A DNA stretch of 64,000 nt, taken from assembly GCA_003116995.1 (NCBI GenBank), contig BDSL01000141.1, forward strand, positions 62,001 through 126,000. Reading direction: 5' to 3'. Position numbers and translations under genes: made by a program. Positions 47,641-58,210 of the stretch are shown in pieces. The first letter of the stretch is position 1; every line of letters begins with the position of its first letter. Origin of the DNA: Yamagishiella unicocca. Lineage: Eukaryota; Chlorophyta; Chlorophyceae; Chlamydomonadales; Volvocaceae. Under the pieces are notes generated by a model that was given only the letters and a program-made list of their open reading frames with translations, did not search any database and was not told where the DNA came from.

Positions 47641-47904
47641 ATGTCTTTGCTTACTGGCAACCCTCACCTCATCGACATAGTTGACGAGGACTGGGCGCGT
47701 GACACACTACCGAACGACAGTGAGTAAACTGCACTGGTACCTCCCATTCTGTGGACTGGCGACGCAACTCGGAGAATCCATGCAGGTATCCCGCTGCCGG
47801 AAGGGGCCACAGTGCTGGAGGACACGGATGACGTCGTGGGGGACGCCAAGCGCGACAGCAAGCGAAAGCAGAAGTGGACAGAGCTCGCGATTCAGCCGCA
47901 CTGA
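47641..47904 (+). CDS. APC13: Anaphase-promoting complex subunit 13
   Basis: Two exons: 47641-47719 (ATG) and 47786-47904 (TGA), a 66-bp GT-AG intron with donor GTGAGT, 65 residues. The APC13/SWM1 family is a small stabilising subunit of the APC/C ubiquitin ligase that drives mitotic exit; it binds along TPR subunits. Two family signatures are present: LIDIVDEDWARDTLPND followed by IPLPEG near the N-terminus, matching the family's 'D-W-x-x-D-x-LP ... IPL' motif, and KWTELAIQPH at the C-terminus, matching 'KWTDLAL'. The family is usually about 70-75 residues, so this copy is slightly short at its C-terminus. It is too small to stand out as an open frame and was found by splicing. It shares a divergent promoter with the armadillo gene and converges on the CDP-DAG synthase gene. 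Confidence 0.85.
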
Positions 47905-47933
47905 TCAGGGTCCATCAGGACTGCGTGGGGTGG

Positions 47934-47938
47934 TTACA
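47934..47938 (-). terminator. Possible TGTAA signal for CDP-DAG synthase
   Basis: Reverse TGTAA in the context cctcatgtaacc, about 900 bp downstream of the stop at 48838. It has the same 12-base context as the APC13 signal on the other strand. Confidence 0.35.
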
Positions 47939-48790
47939 TGAGGACACCGCTGGACGCATGCGTCTGCTCGCCGCGCGTCTTCCAATTATGCGGTGCCGTC
48001 GCCGCAACCCCGTCGTCAACCTAGTCGGTCACTACTTGTACGCCATGCCCAGGGCAGAACATTTATGCGGGCCGGCATCCTGGCCTACAAAGCTCTTGCT
48101 GTCCATGACATTCACCGCCCTTCCGGGGCCCCACGTCGCCAGATAAGGGCCCCTCATCTGGCGCCACCTCACCCTGGCCTAGAGCACACGCGCCCTCAGT
48201 TGTCGGGGAGCTCCCAGGTGAAGCGGTCGCCCAGGCTATGCCTGAGCGCATCGACGATGCTGCCTGCATGGGCGCCATGTGGGTCGGACGTGGTGGTGCA
48301 TGCGTCATGTGGGTCGGACGTGGTGGTGCATGCGTCATGTGGGTCGGGAGGTGGTGGTGCATGGTCATGTGGGTCGGAGGTGGTGACGTGGTTGGCGACG
48401 TAGCGCGCAAGTGACGGTGTGGGGATGGCCACCTCACCGCATGCCATGCCGTGGCCAGCGACGGAACTATCCCGTGTTGCTGAAGGGTGCCCACCGGGAT
48501 GGGGGGGAGGCCGACTGGCTGCACATGATGCGACGAACCCAATCGTGCTCATGCTCAGATACAAACGCGCATAGATAGGTGGTGTCAGGAAGGCCCTGGC
48601 CGCTGCCAACTCCGGCGCAGCATCGTTGAGGTAATCGTGTCATGCAGCCCGTGGAGGGGTGTGCCACATGGTGTTAAGAGCATCCCCGGCTCGAATGGTG
48701 TCGTGCATCGACGGTGGCCCCACCGCGCGCCCTCAGTAGTGCTCGCTCCCACCTTCCCCCGCCTCTACATCGACTGCGGCTTTGGCCTCA

Positions 48791-48795
48791 TGTAA
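48791..48795 (+). terminator. Possible TGTAA signal for APC13
   Basis: Forward TGTAA in the context cctcatgtaacc, about 890 bp after the APC13 stop codon. No closer forward copy was seen. Confidence 0.35.
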
Positions 48796-48837
48796 CCTCC
48801 CTCTTACGGTCCGTTGGTCTCTCGCCCTCCCTGGAGG

Positions 48838-51800
48838 TCAGGACCACACGTCGCCGACCACCGTTTGGGGATAGCGCGGCGCGGCTACATGACGCGCCGC
48901 TACCCCCAACCGATAAGGCCCATCAGGCACGAGCCTGGGCCCACTGACAGGCACACACGCACCGGGTATAAGCCCCTCTCCCGCCAGCAGGTTCGCCATC
49001 TTGCCCAGCAGCAGGATCTGGTCGTGGTCGTTGAGCTTGGTGACCATGGAGAGCACGTCACCCAGCGTCACCTCGGGCTTGGAGATGTAGCTGTAGTAGT
49101 AGCAGTAGGCGAAGACCGCCATCAGGATCTGCCGCCGCGAGGAGGGGTGTCAGTTAGGGCTGCTAGGAATGGGGGAATGCGCGGCCAAGCTAAAAGGGTT
49201 TCCGAAGAACGCTGTGGAACACCAGCCGGCAAAGCAGTGAGCCGCGAGGAGCCGCTAAAATACCGTGTGTCGGTACTTCAGGATGTGGAAAGTAGGGGGA
49301 GCGATGGGAGCGAGCGTGCTGGACCATGCAAGGCCCGTGGACCATGTCAGGGGACCCGTCTGTTAGAGCACAGACGACAAACGCTCCTCGCAACCCCGCC
49401 AGCGCCTGTCCATCCTTCGCTGCCGCCCCCGCACCCACCTGGCAGTCGAACCGGTCGGTCACCCCTCCGTGTCCAGGGATGGTGTCGCCGAAGTCCTTCA
49501 TGTGGAAAGCCCGCTTGAAGCCGCTGGCAAAGAAGCCGCCTGCAAGGCAGCCAAGGTTGGGAGCACGCGTCAATCAAACCAGCCGAGTGTTAATCCAAAT
49601 CCGAGGCGCAAAAATCCACCGAATGAGTTTTTACTTATAAGAAGTTCTGAGTTCAAACTCCTGCCCCCAGATCAGCCCCATCTCTCCGTCCAGTCTCATG
49701 TTGAAATCCTTCCCACCCCCCTGGCCCTCGCCCCACCCCCTGGCCCGGTTTTCCTTCGTACACGGGTTTTCCTTGCAACCCCCCTGGCCCTCGCCCCACA
49801 CCCCTGGCCCTCGCCCCACCGAATGGCGCGATGATGGACGCGAACGACGCCAGCGACAGCGCGTGCAGCTGGATGGGCGCCACTGTGAACGTGAGGTCCG
49901 CCAGCCAGTGGCGCAGAGCCGGGGGCAGCCGCTCCGCCAGCAGCGCCAGGTACTCGGAGGCCGCCTGGGGCAGGACGTCCGTCACGTCCGCGACCGTGTA
50001 GGTCTCAGCCACGAACACCTCGTCGGGGACGCAGTCGAGGCCCTTGAAGACGGTCAGATCCTGCGCGAGGAAGGGTGCGTGTCCGGGGGGTGGGCAGGTT
50101 GGCAGCTGCCGCCGGCGTAAACCAAGGGGGCTGGTGTCGGCGCCGAGTCCCTGCGGCGATACACTAAAACGTGAGGCCTCTCTCGGACAGCCTGCAGGAC
50201 AGGTGGCACCCACCATCACCTCCCGGCATGATGTACACGGTCATCCTCTTAACTGACTCCTTCTAGGGAGCTCCCAATTATCCACCAGTGCTGTCAAGTG
50301 AACGACTGCACTATATAGCGAAACCCACCAGTCCGGCTCCAAGCCGCCCGGCTGCACCTGCAACACATGCCCCTGCACGCTTCTCGGCACCTGCCTTCCT
50401 CGTAACGACACACCTACCCACCAGCCTTCACCCGCCCAGCCACCCCGCTGCGCGCCTCCCCTGCCCCCTCACCTTCCGCGGGCAAGTCATCCACTTGTAG
50501 CGGCTGAACAAGGCCGACAGGAAGAACGCGATGGTGAGGGTGCCCACGAAGCCGCCCACGAAGCCCTCCCACGTCTTCTTCGGGGACAGCTTGATCAGCG
50601 GCGTGCGGCCGAAGAAGAAGCCTTCGAGGAGCAGGGCATGAGGAGGTTGCAAGGAAAACCCGTCTACGGAAGAAAAAACCGTTTAGGACAGCCGTTTGGA
50701 TATGTGTGCTGGAGAGCTTGGGGAGGGCTAAAGGCAAAGGTCGTATGTCGACCTTCGGCGGCTAAGACTAAATCGGCGGCGACGGCTAGGCTAACAGAAA
50801 CGAGGACCCCGCGAGGCACAAGGAACTGTTTTGAGAAGTCGGTTTGTTTTGGGCGCAAGCGGGAGGGCATGAGGAGGATGGTATGAGGAGCAGGGCACGA
50901 GCTAGCTCCGCCTGTGTGGTGACCCAACATCACCGTCCACAATGAGAGCGGGCCCCCCTGCACGCCTGACCCCCCCCTCGCGGTGCCGTGTTTGGATTCC
51001 ACGTATCGGTGCTTGTCCCAGGCGGATAGCCATGCCGGTGTCTGGTGGCCGCCAGCCGCTTACCTGCCAGGTAGGCGCAGATGTCGTTGGCGACGATCAG
51101 GAAGGCCGGCAGCACGTACCAGATGAGGCCGGCGAAGACGTTGGACACGAAGAAAGATCTGGAGGGGTTGGGGAGGGAAGGGGCGGAAGCAACAGTTCAG
51201 ACGATGCGGCACTGCAGGACCACGTGAGCCCGCGAGGGGGACAACAGCCCAAGCCGCATATTGGTGGCGACCCAGGCGCGTGCTGGGAGCGGGGCGGGGG
51301 GGGGGTAATGGAGGTGGTGCCGGCAAGGAGCGAGACGGCGCTCCGTGCACATGTGTAGTTGCCGCGTTACTCGCTTTGGCGTCCTGAATGTAAGGGGTGT
51401 CGTGTTATGCCGTGTTATGCCGTGTTATGTCGTGTTATGCCGTGTTATGCCGTGCACACATGATCGCGAGCGCAACCCCCGCCCGGCACCGCTTCACAAA
51501 CGCATTTTCAGGTGACACCGGGCCCGGCGCCAGGTGTCACCTGACGGCATCCTCAACGGTGATGGGAATCCAATGCTGTCGGCGTCCAGGCTGCCAAACA
51601 TCGAGCTGACAGCCCACCTACCTGGCGCGCACGCCCCTGGACACCTGCCCCGCCCGCGGCACTCCCTCCATCCAACCAACCACTTCGCCGCCATGTTCGC
51701 CTCAGTCCTCCACCCGCTCGTCGAGCCCCTCCCCCGCTAACCCCGTCCCCCCTAACCCGTCCCCGCTAACCCCTCCCCAGCCAACGCGCTAACCCCTCCC

Positions 51801-54800
51801 CCGATGTCCCCTCCGCTTCCCCTCCCGCAGCCTCACGTCGGCACGGTGGTGATGAGGATGATCATGTGCGTCCACGCGTAGTGCGCGAACTGGTGCAGGT
51901 AGAGCCCCTTCTTGAGGCTCAGCACGAAGCCGACGAAGCCTGCGGACAGGGGCGCGAGTCACCGGGCAACGCAGGCGCATGGCGAGAGCATTGATCGTTT
52001 TGGCCCCTGGCAGCGCTGCGTGGCCGCACTAGTGGCTGCCCCCCCGCACCAGTGACTGCCCCCCCGCACCAGTGACTGCCCCCCGCACCAGTGACTGCCC
52101 CCCGCACCAGTGACTGCCCCCCCGCACCAGTGACTGCCCCCCCGCACCAGTGACTGGCCCCCCGCACCAGTGACTGGCCCCCCGCACCAGTGACTGCCCC
52201 CCGCACCAGTGACTGCCCCCCCGCACCAGTGACTGCCCCCCCGCACCAGTGACTGCCCCCCCGCACCAGTGACTGCCCCCCGCACCCGCCCATCCAACCC
52301 ACCTGCCATGTAGAGCGAATAGCATATGAGGCTGTGGTGCTTGAGTGCCCAGTAGAAGAGGCGCGCCAGCGTCTTGTCGGACGACACCTCCACCAGCAGG
52401 TTGTTCTTGATGAACCTGCGACCAGGAGCGGAGCGAAGGTGGGAGGCGGCGCAGCCCGATGGGGACCCGCACCCGATGGGGACCCGCACACGATGGGGAC
52501 CCGCACCAGATGGGGACCATGGGCTGCCTGCCCGCTGACCCGCTGGATGCAGCGGAACGGAGCACGGCCCAGGACAGCCCGGTACCGCCACCACCGCCAC
52601 CCCCGGCTCTTCGTGCCGGCAAACGCATGCTGTGCTGTGCATGAGCTTATGGGTCTGAACGCAGCCTTGCTCGCCCTCTCGCGGGCCCGGGCTTCACCGC
52701 GTCTCGCACCCGCATGTCCAGCTACCACACCAAGCTCTCCACCATGCGCCCCAAAATTGGCCCCTCAAAATTCGTTTAAACGCGCGGGGTCCTTGTGTAC
52801 TTTCGTCTAGGCGTAGCGGCCGTGGTAGCCATAGCAGCTGGGGTCGGCATTCGACCTTCGAACTTAACTAGTTTAAACAAGTTCTCCAGCATGCATCTCC
52901 AAACATGTGAACCGACCGTCCTCCTAATCGGCTTTACTAGTCAGTACCGACCCACGGGATATCCTCTCATGCTCCCCCTCCCGCGCCTTCCTGCTTGAGC
53001 CGCCTGCACCCCACGTTAGCCTGCCCGCGCGCATGGCCCCCTCGTGTCCCACCCAACTGCGGCCGCCCCCGGTGCCACGTGTCAGCGCCAGGGGGCCGTA
53101 TCCATAGAGTGTCAGTGGCTGAGGACCAGCAGCACGTCACGGCGGAGTATGGCATCCGCCCGGCCCCGGCATGCTGCGGGAGTTGCCCGGCTGCCTGGCT
53201 CACTGCGCCGGTGAGTGGGGCCCCCCTGATCGCCTGATTGCCCCCCACTCAGCTGCTGCCCCCGACTCAGCTGCTGCCCCCCCACTCAGCTGCTGCCCCC
53301 CACTCAGCTGCCCCCCACCTCAGCTGCCCCCACCTTAGCTGCCCTTCACTCAGCTGCTGGCCCCCCACTCAGCTGGCCCCCCACTCAGCTGCCCCCCAAC
53401 TCAGCTGCCCTCCACTCAGCTGGTCCCCACTCAGCTGCTGGTCCCCACTCAGCTGCCCTCCACTCAGCTGCTGCCCCCCACTCAGCTGCTGCCCCCCACT
53501 CAGCTGCTGGCCCCCCACTCAGCTGCCCCCCACTCAGCTGCTGGCCCCCCACTCAGCTGCCCCCCCACTCAGCTGCCCCCCAACTCAGCTGCCCTCCACT
53601 CAGCTGCTGCCCCCCACTCAGCTGCCCTCCACTCAGCTGCTGCCCCCACTCAGCTGCCCCCCACCTCAGCTGCCCCCCACCTTAGCTGCCCTTCACTCAG
53701 CTGCTGGCCCCCCACTCAGCTGCCCCCCACTCAGCTGCCCTCCACTCAGCTGCTGGCCCCCCACTCAGCTGCCCCCCCACTCAGCTGCCCCCCAACTCAG
53801 CTGCCCTCCACTCAGCTGCTGGTCCCCACTCAGCTGCCCTCCACTCAGCTGCTGGCCCCCCACTCAGCTGCTGCCCCCCACTCAGCTGCTGCCCCCCACC
53901 TCAGCTGCCCCCCACCTTAGCTGCCCTTCACTCAGCTGCCCTCCACTCAGCTGCTGGCCCCCCACTCAGCTGCTGCCCCCCACTCAGCTGCCCCCCACCT
54001 CAGCTGCCCCCCACCTTAGCTGCCCTTCACTCAGCTGCCCCCCAACTCAGCTGCCCTCCACTCAGCTGCTGGCCCCCCACTCAGCTGCTGGCCCCCCACT
54101 CAGCTGCCCCCCAACTCAGCTGCCCCCCACCTTAGCTGCCCTTCACTCAGCTGCTGGCCCCCCACTCAGCTGCTGGCCCCCCACTCAGCTGCCCCCCACT
54201 CAGCTGCTGCCCCCGCACCGCAAGGCTGCATGCAAAGCGCACGCACGGGCTGATACGGTCGGCTGAGCGCACTGCATCCCCTCCCGCCGTCGCCAAACGC
54301 CGTACATCACCAGCTATTGCTGCGGCGGGACAGCAAGCCCAGGGGGCCCGCAGGTCCCCTGACGGGGCTCCGAAGCCGGCGCCACCGGATGGTGGTGAGG
54401 AGGGGGCCGCTGGATTGCGGCTGACCCAGCCCTAGGCACCCTACGCGCCGTCTGCCCCGGGAGATGGGGACTGCACCCCTCCCCCCAAACACACACAAAC
54501 CCGCACCCTTACCCCCGCCCCGTGGCTCACCTGAGGTACAGCCAGAATACCGCGGTGAAGAAGAAGTACCACTGCTGGGTGCGGAGCAGCGGCAGGCTGC
54601 GCTTGGAGCGCGCGGAGATGTAGGCGATGCGAAAGAGCTCCCGAGCCACAAGAAACTGCACGCGGCGGGAGGGGGAGGGGGCGGAGAGAGGTTGCAAGGA
54701 GGACCCGGCGGGGGGGGGGGAGAGAGGTGGGGTGGGTGGTGGGCGCAGTCAAGCCGGGGGCCGGGATTGCCGGGCGGGTAACATGCTGAGCGCTGAGTGA

Positions 54801-55547
54801 TGATGCGCGATACGCATGTAGCAGGGCCGAATAACGTGGGGGGCCCGGGCGCGGGGGGGGCGAGAAGACCCGGTTATATCGGTTACACGGCATAGGAAAC
54901 GGAGGGCAGGAACTAGCCGGCTAATAGTTTTTGGACAACCGGTTGAGTGTGCATGCCCGGGCGCGGGGGGAGAAATTGCTGTGGGTGGGTGCGGAGAGCT
55001 CGCCGCGCAGACCGCCAACCCTGCCGTAGATCCCCCCTTTTGGTACGGCGGCCTTTCTTTGGCCAGCGTCGATTCCAGTCCCCCGTTCTGGTCCAATGAG
55101 CATCAGAGGCATGCCCCCCAGCACCTGTCGCGCTCAAACCCGGTCGCCCCTCCCTCCCTTGCCCCCCCCCCCCGGGGCCTGCCTGGACTGTGAGGATGAA
55201 GAACATGAGCGGCACATGGCCCGACCAGATGACGCCGATAAAGGCGGCAATCAACGTCACCGTCGAGACTGTCCGCACTCGGAATGAGCGTAGCCTGGCG
55301 CCCTGCACGGCAAGCAGAACCCCAGGTGTGAGACAATGGCGCGCTCCCAGTCCAAGCTGACGTTTCATCAGCAGCCGTCCTCACGCGATCCACGGGCTTA
55401 GGCTCCGGCTCCGGCTCCGACGTGTCCTCCGCCTGCGCGCCATCCGCGGGAATCCGTTTTCCGGGGCCAGGCCGGCTGCAGCGTCGTCTGCATGGGACTT
55501 ACATAATCTGATTGCGAGGCTCTGCTCGCTGCTGCGTTCCGCTGCAT
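48838..55547 (-). CDS. CDS1: CDP-diacylglycerol synthase (phosphatidate cytidylyltransferase)
   Basis: Eleven exons, high to low: 55547-55503, 55432-55385, 55302-55183, 54655-54531, 52415-52303, 51939-51837, 51158-51064, 50621-50473, 50060-49820, 49539-49439, 49128-48838 (TGA). They total 477 codons in consistent phase. The enzyme converts phosphatidic acid and CTP to CDP-diacylglycerol, the precursor of phosphatidylinositol and related lipids, in the ER membrane. The cytidylyltransferase signature is complete across exons 9-10: [20 protein letters not shown] followed by GVTDRFD. Exon 8 carries [14 protein letters not shown], exon 7 [11 protein letters not shown], and exons 3-8 hold successive hydrophobic membrane segments such as [13 protein letters not shown]. 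The N-terminus is a short soluble tail, then [11 protein letters not shown] as in plant and animal homologues. Intron 3 has a GC donor (CAG|GCAGGC) and exon 8 has an AAG acceptor. After LLAGEGL, where homologues usually stop, the frame runs on about 50 residues of unfamiliar sequence. Confidence 0.93.
49738..49790 (+). repeat. Dispersed intronic element in CDS1 intron 9
   Basis: ccggttttccttcgtacacg and gggttttccttgcaaccccc, the same 3' part as at 37930-37960 and 50641-50660 on the opposite strand. It lies just left of the exon 50060-49820. Confidence 0.65.
50639..50865 (-). repeat. Full-length dispersed intronic element, reverse copy
   Basis: Read on the minus strand it begins gcgcccaaaacaaaccgact, contains gcggggtcctcg and gaaggtcgacatacgacctt, then ccgtagacgggttttccttg and caacctcc. 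Its 3' end lies about 18 bp from the acceptor edge of the CDS1 exon 50621-50473. Confidence 0.8.
51396..51455 (+). repeat. 10-bp tandem repeat in CDS1 intron 6
   Basis: About six copies of cgtgttatgc with one variant. Confidence 0.85.
52025..52288 (+). repeat. 18-bp minisatellite in CDS1 intron 5
   Basis: About 14 copies of cgcaccagtgactgcccccc with small length changes. It fills most of the intron 52302-51940. Open frames across it are artefacts. Confidence 0.9.
52748..52975 (+). repeat. Diverged full-length dispersed intronic element
   Basis: gcgcggggtccttgtgtact, gtcggcattcgaccttcgaa, caagttctccagcatgcatc and taccgacccacgggatatcc match successive parts of the 8550-8785 copy. This copy lies in mid-intron (CDS1 intron 4). 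Confidence 0.7.
53238..54220 (+). repeat. Large ACTCAGCTG minisatellite in CDS1 intron 4
   Basis: About 980 bp of variable 14-20-bp units built on ccccactcagctgctggccc, with variants carrying cacctcagctg and ccttagctgcc. The variants themselves recur in blocks, suggesting a higher-order repeat of about 200-300 bp. The long frame across it is not a gene. Confidence 0.95.
54692..54975 (-). repeat. Dispersed intronic element copies, reverse, CDS1 intron 3
   Basis: gaggttgcaaggaggacccg lies 37 bp right of the exon 54655-54531. A second copy at 54858-54975 has gagaagacccggttatatcg, ggttacacggcataggaaac and cggttgagtgtgcatgcccg. Confidence 0.65.
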
Positions 55548-56081
55548 GTCGACCTTGCCAAGACTGGTTGAGCGGTGACGGAACTTTGGTGGGCGGGAGG
55601 ACGCGTTATGGGAGCTATGCCATACCTCGATGTATAACAAAGGCAGAATTCTTGCTTTGCACTGAGTGATTGAAACACCACGGCTGCCGGTATCTCTGTG
55701 GACTTGGAAGGCTGCGGATTCTATACGGTAATTAATGCCACATGCATCACGATCATCCGCCCCAGGCCGCTACACCTCACGCATACATGTGTTACCGTTA
55801 ACCATAATTCAACAGCATTCTCCGAATAGCGATACTGTTATAAGTTTTCATTTTTGCAACTACGCCTGCAGAACTGCCGTGTCTGCAAGTGGGTTTATAA
55901 ATAGGTTGGGTTGCAAGCGGACTTCCAATAGTGCCACAGCTTCTAGTTTTGGCAAAGGCTTGAGCTGCCGGGGGCCTCGGGGCCCTGGGCGTCATCCTCA
56001 CCCGGCGTGCGAAGCTGAGGGCGGGCTGTCAAGGCCAGTGCAAAACCTCCATCATTGGACGCTCAATAGTCATCAATTATC
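55548..56081. promoter_or_regulatory. Divergent promoter between CDS1 and the OPA3-like gene
   Basis: A 534-bp gap separates outward-facing start codons at 55547 (minus) and 56082 (plus). It is clearly lower in GC than the flanking exons (especially 55780-55930). No coding frame fits. No specific site was recognised. Confidence 0.6.
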
Positions 56082-58210
56082 ATGGCGGCCCTCGTGTTCA
56101 AGATGGGAGCCCTGCTTCTGAAGCAGGTGAGTGAAGTGGAGCCGACAGCCGGCCGTTTAAGTTAAGCGAACGCAGGGAGGGGCGAGGTGCGAAGTATAAG
56201 GAGGACGCATCAAGTCCGTCAGCAGGGAGCTTGCCCTAATCGCGGGTTTCGGCAGTATGCACCGCCAGTGGCGGGAGCGGAGCAAGGCACGTGCAGCGCC
56301 ACGAGGAGCCTTACGCGCGCGCGTGCGAGCGGACTCACTGACTAGATGACTGGTTTCAAGTCTAGGGGTTGATCCTGGGACATATTGACTGTCGTACAGA
56401 CTCGAGCCTCGATGCGACCTAGGCATTGTGCGGCATTCCTGACTTCACCCCCGCCGTCCCGCCCCACGCTCCCTGCACCTCAGGTGGCCAAGCCGCTTGG
56501 GGCCCGCTTCGAGAACTGGGCCATGCAGCACCCGGTTGCCCGGCGATACATCATCTCGGCAGCTCAGGTGATGAGGGCAGCAGGGCAGCAGCAGTCGGCT
56601 TTCTTCTCATCAGTCACAGCTGGATGGTAGCTGAACTCGATTGGCCACACATACCCAGCTTCCGCACCTCCTCGGACCCAATTGCCCGCACCAAGCAGTT
56701 CGCTCCAAATGTAGACTCAGGTCCTCTTTTTCAGTTTGCCCACCGGCCGGCACAGTTGTGTGCATGTCCTCAGTGCTGCACCGCCCGTTTGCACCTGCCC
56801 CATACGCTCTGACTCCCGCCACCCATACCGCCGCCCATACCGCCGCCCATACCGCCACCCATACCGCCACCCATACCGCCTTCCATACCGCCTCCCATAC
56901 CGCCGCCCATACCGCCGCCCATACCGCCGCCCATACCGCCTCCCATACCGCCTCCCATACCGCCACCCATACCGCCACCCATACCGCCACCCATCCCACC
57001 AAGATCAAAGACCATGCAACCGTCGCAATGTCCGCGTGCGTAGCCGCAACCTGCCATCACCATCGCCTTACGATAACCACCAAACTGCCAGGTGGTTCAC
57101 CGTTGGGAGGTGTACATCACCCGCGGCGCGGAGGGCAAGGCGGGCAAGGCGTTCGTGGGTGCCATGACAGAGGAGAAGTCAGTGGAAATGGCGTCCAAGA
57201 TTGCGAGTGAGGGCTTTGTGTTTGCGGTGAGGAGGGGAGGAAGAGGGCGGCGGGAGCAGCAGGGTGCAGCCGGCGGCAGGGTGCAGTCATTGGCAGGGTG
57301 CAGCCGGCATGTGTATAGTGACTCGTGTTCCTCTTTCGCTGGCTTGTGCTTCGTCGGGGAGTGCCCTACCGGGTGCGTCTGCTGAGGCGTCTAGGTCTTC
57401 GCACCCGTCCCCACAGGTGGGCATCCTGGTTGTGACGTTTGAGTACGACCGGACGCGCCGGAAAGAAATTGAGAAGAAGAAGAAGGAGGAGCAGGAGCGG
57501 CAGGCGATATTGGACCAGGCCAGCCGCGAGCGCGAGGTACGAGGGGCGGACGCGCCATGCCCAGGGCCACCGGTAGCCAGGGGGCACGGTGCATGACGGG
57601 AGTTTGTCTGGGGTAGGCGCCCCGACAGTGTGGGTGCCCCGGGGCGCCCGTGCTCCTCAGTACGTGTCGCTGGCACACGATGCTCCATCAGGCCTCCATC
57701 AGGCCTCCATCAGGCCTCCACCAGGCCTCCATCAGGCCTCCATCAGGCCTCCATCAGGCCTCCATCAGGCCTCCATCAGGGCTTCATGGCGTGTAGCTGG
57801 GTCGGTCCCCGCCTGGCCCTGTTCGCGAGCGTTACGGGGAAGGCAATGGGGACGGGGTCGCCCCTCAACACACATACAATGGCTACTATAAAAACGCTTA
57901 CGGCTCGGCAGTAAATTGGCGTACGGCCAGCGCGCCCTGAGGCTTGCTGTTTCGGCGGCCTACCCCCTCCCCGGCCGCGTTACCGGTTCTCTAATTGTAA
58001 CCCTCCCCGGCCCCTCCTTACTCCCCCCCTGGTGATGCTTGCCCCAATCGCCCGCAGCGCCTGCGTGTTGAGAACGAGGAGCAGCAGCAGCTCATCGGGC
58101 AGCTGCTGCACCGAGTGGAGCGGCTGGAGACCGTCATTCACGAGGAGCAGCAGCGGAAAGGCAAGCAGCAGCCCATGTGGGGCGGCTTCTTCGGGCCGCG
58201 GGGGTTGTAG
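56082..58210 (+). CDS. OPA3: OPA3-like mitochondrial protein
   Basis: Five exons: 56082-56126 (ATG), 56484-56567, 57092-57226, 57417-57536 and 58058-58210 (TAG), consistent phase, 178 residues. OPA3 proteins sit in mitochondrial membranes and affect mitochondrial shape and lipid metabolism; the precise activity is not known. The family layout is visible: a hydrophobic N-terminal helix (MAALVFKMGALLLKQ), VAKPLGARFENWA, then HRWEVYITRG, the hydrophobic EGFVFAVGILVVTFEYDR segment, and a charged coiled coil (EKKKKEEQERQ; VENEEQQQLIGQLL) ending the protein. Length fits the family (about 170-180). Exon 3's acceptor is the one that restores frame from AAQ to VVHRW. The gene is head-to-head with CDS1. 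Confidence 0.85.
56812..57000 (+). repeat. 12-bp minisatellite in OPA3-like intron 2
   Basis: About 15 copies of cataccgccgcc / cataccgccacc / cataccgcctcc. The reverse frame reads as GGGM repeats, an artefact. Confidence 0.9.
57680..57787 (+). repeat. 11-bp minisatellite in OPA3-like intron 4
   Basis: About nine copies of ccatcaggcct. Confidence 0.9.
57972..58008 (+). repeat. Dispersed intronic element before the last OPA3-like exon
   Basis: gcgttaccggttctctaatt then gtaaccc, ending about 50 bp before the exon at 58058. Matches 3885-3905. Confidence 0.7.

Larger units (their letters stand above)
47905..48837. other. Convergent 3' region of APC13 and CDP-DAG synthase
   Basis: No coding exon is supported here. 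A 30-bp repeat (gcatgcgtcatgtgggtcgg) occurs about three times at 48285-48385. The nearest forward TGTAA is at 48791-48795 and the nearest reverse TGTAA (ttaca) is at 47934-47938. If both are used, the two 3' UTRs overlap almost completely. Confidence 0.5.

Noticed and set aside
47412..47684. 90-codon plus-strand frame upstream of APC13
   Set aside because: It overlaps the divergent promoter and the APC13 start in another frame, with no family resemblance.
53238..54266. 342-codon open frame of Pro/Thr/Gln/Leu/Ser/Cys repeats
   Set aside because: Direct translation of an intronic minisatellite; no start context, no unique sequence.
56610..57008. Minus-strand frames of alternating WVAVW or GGGM residues
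   Set aside because: Translation of the 12-bp repeat in OPA3-like intron 2.
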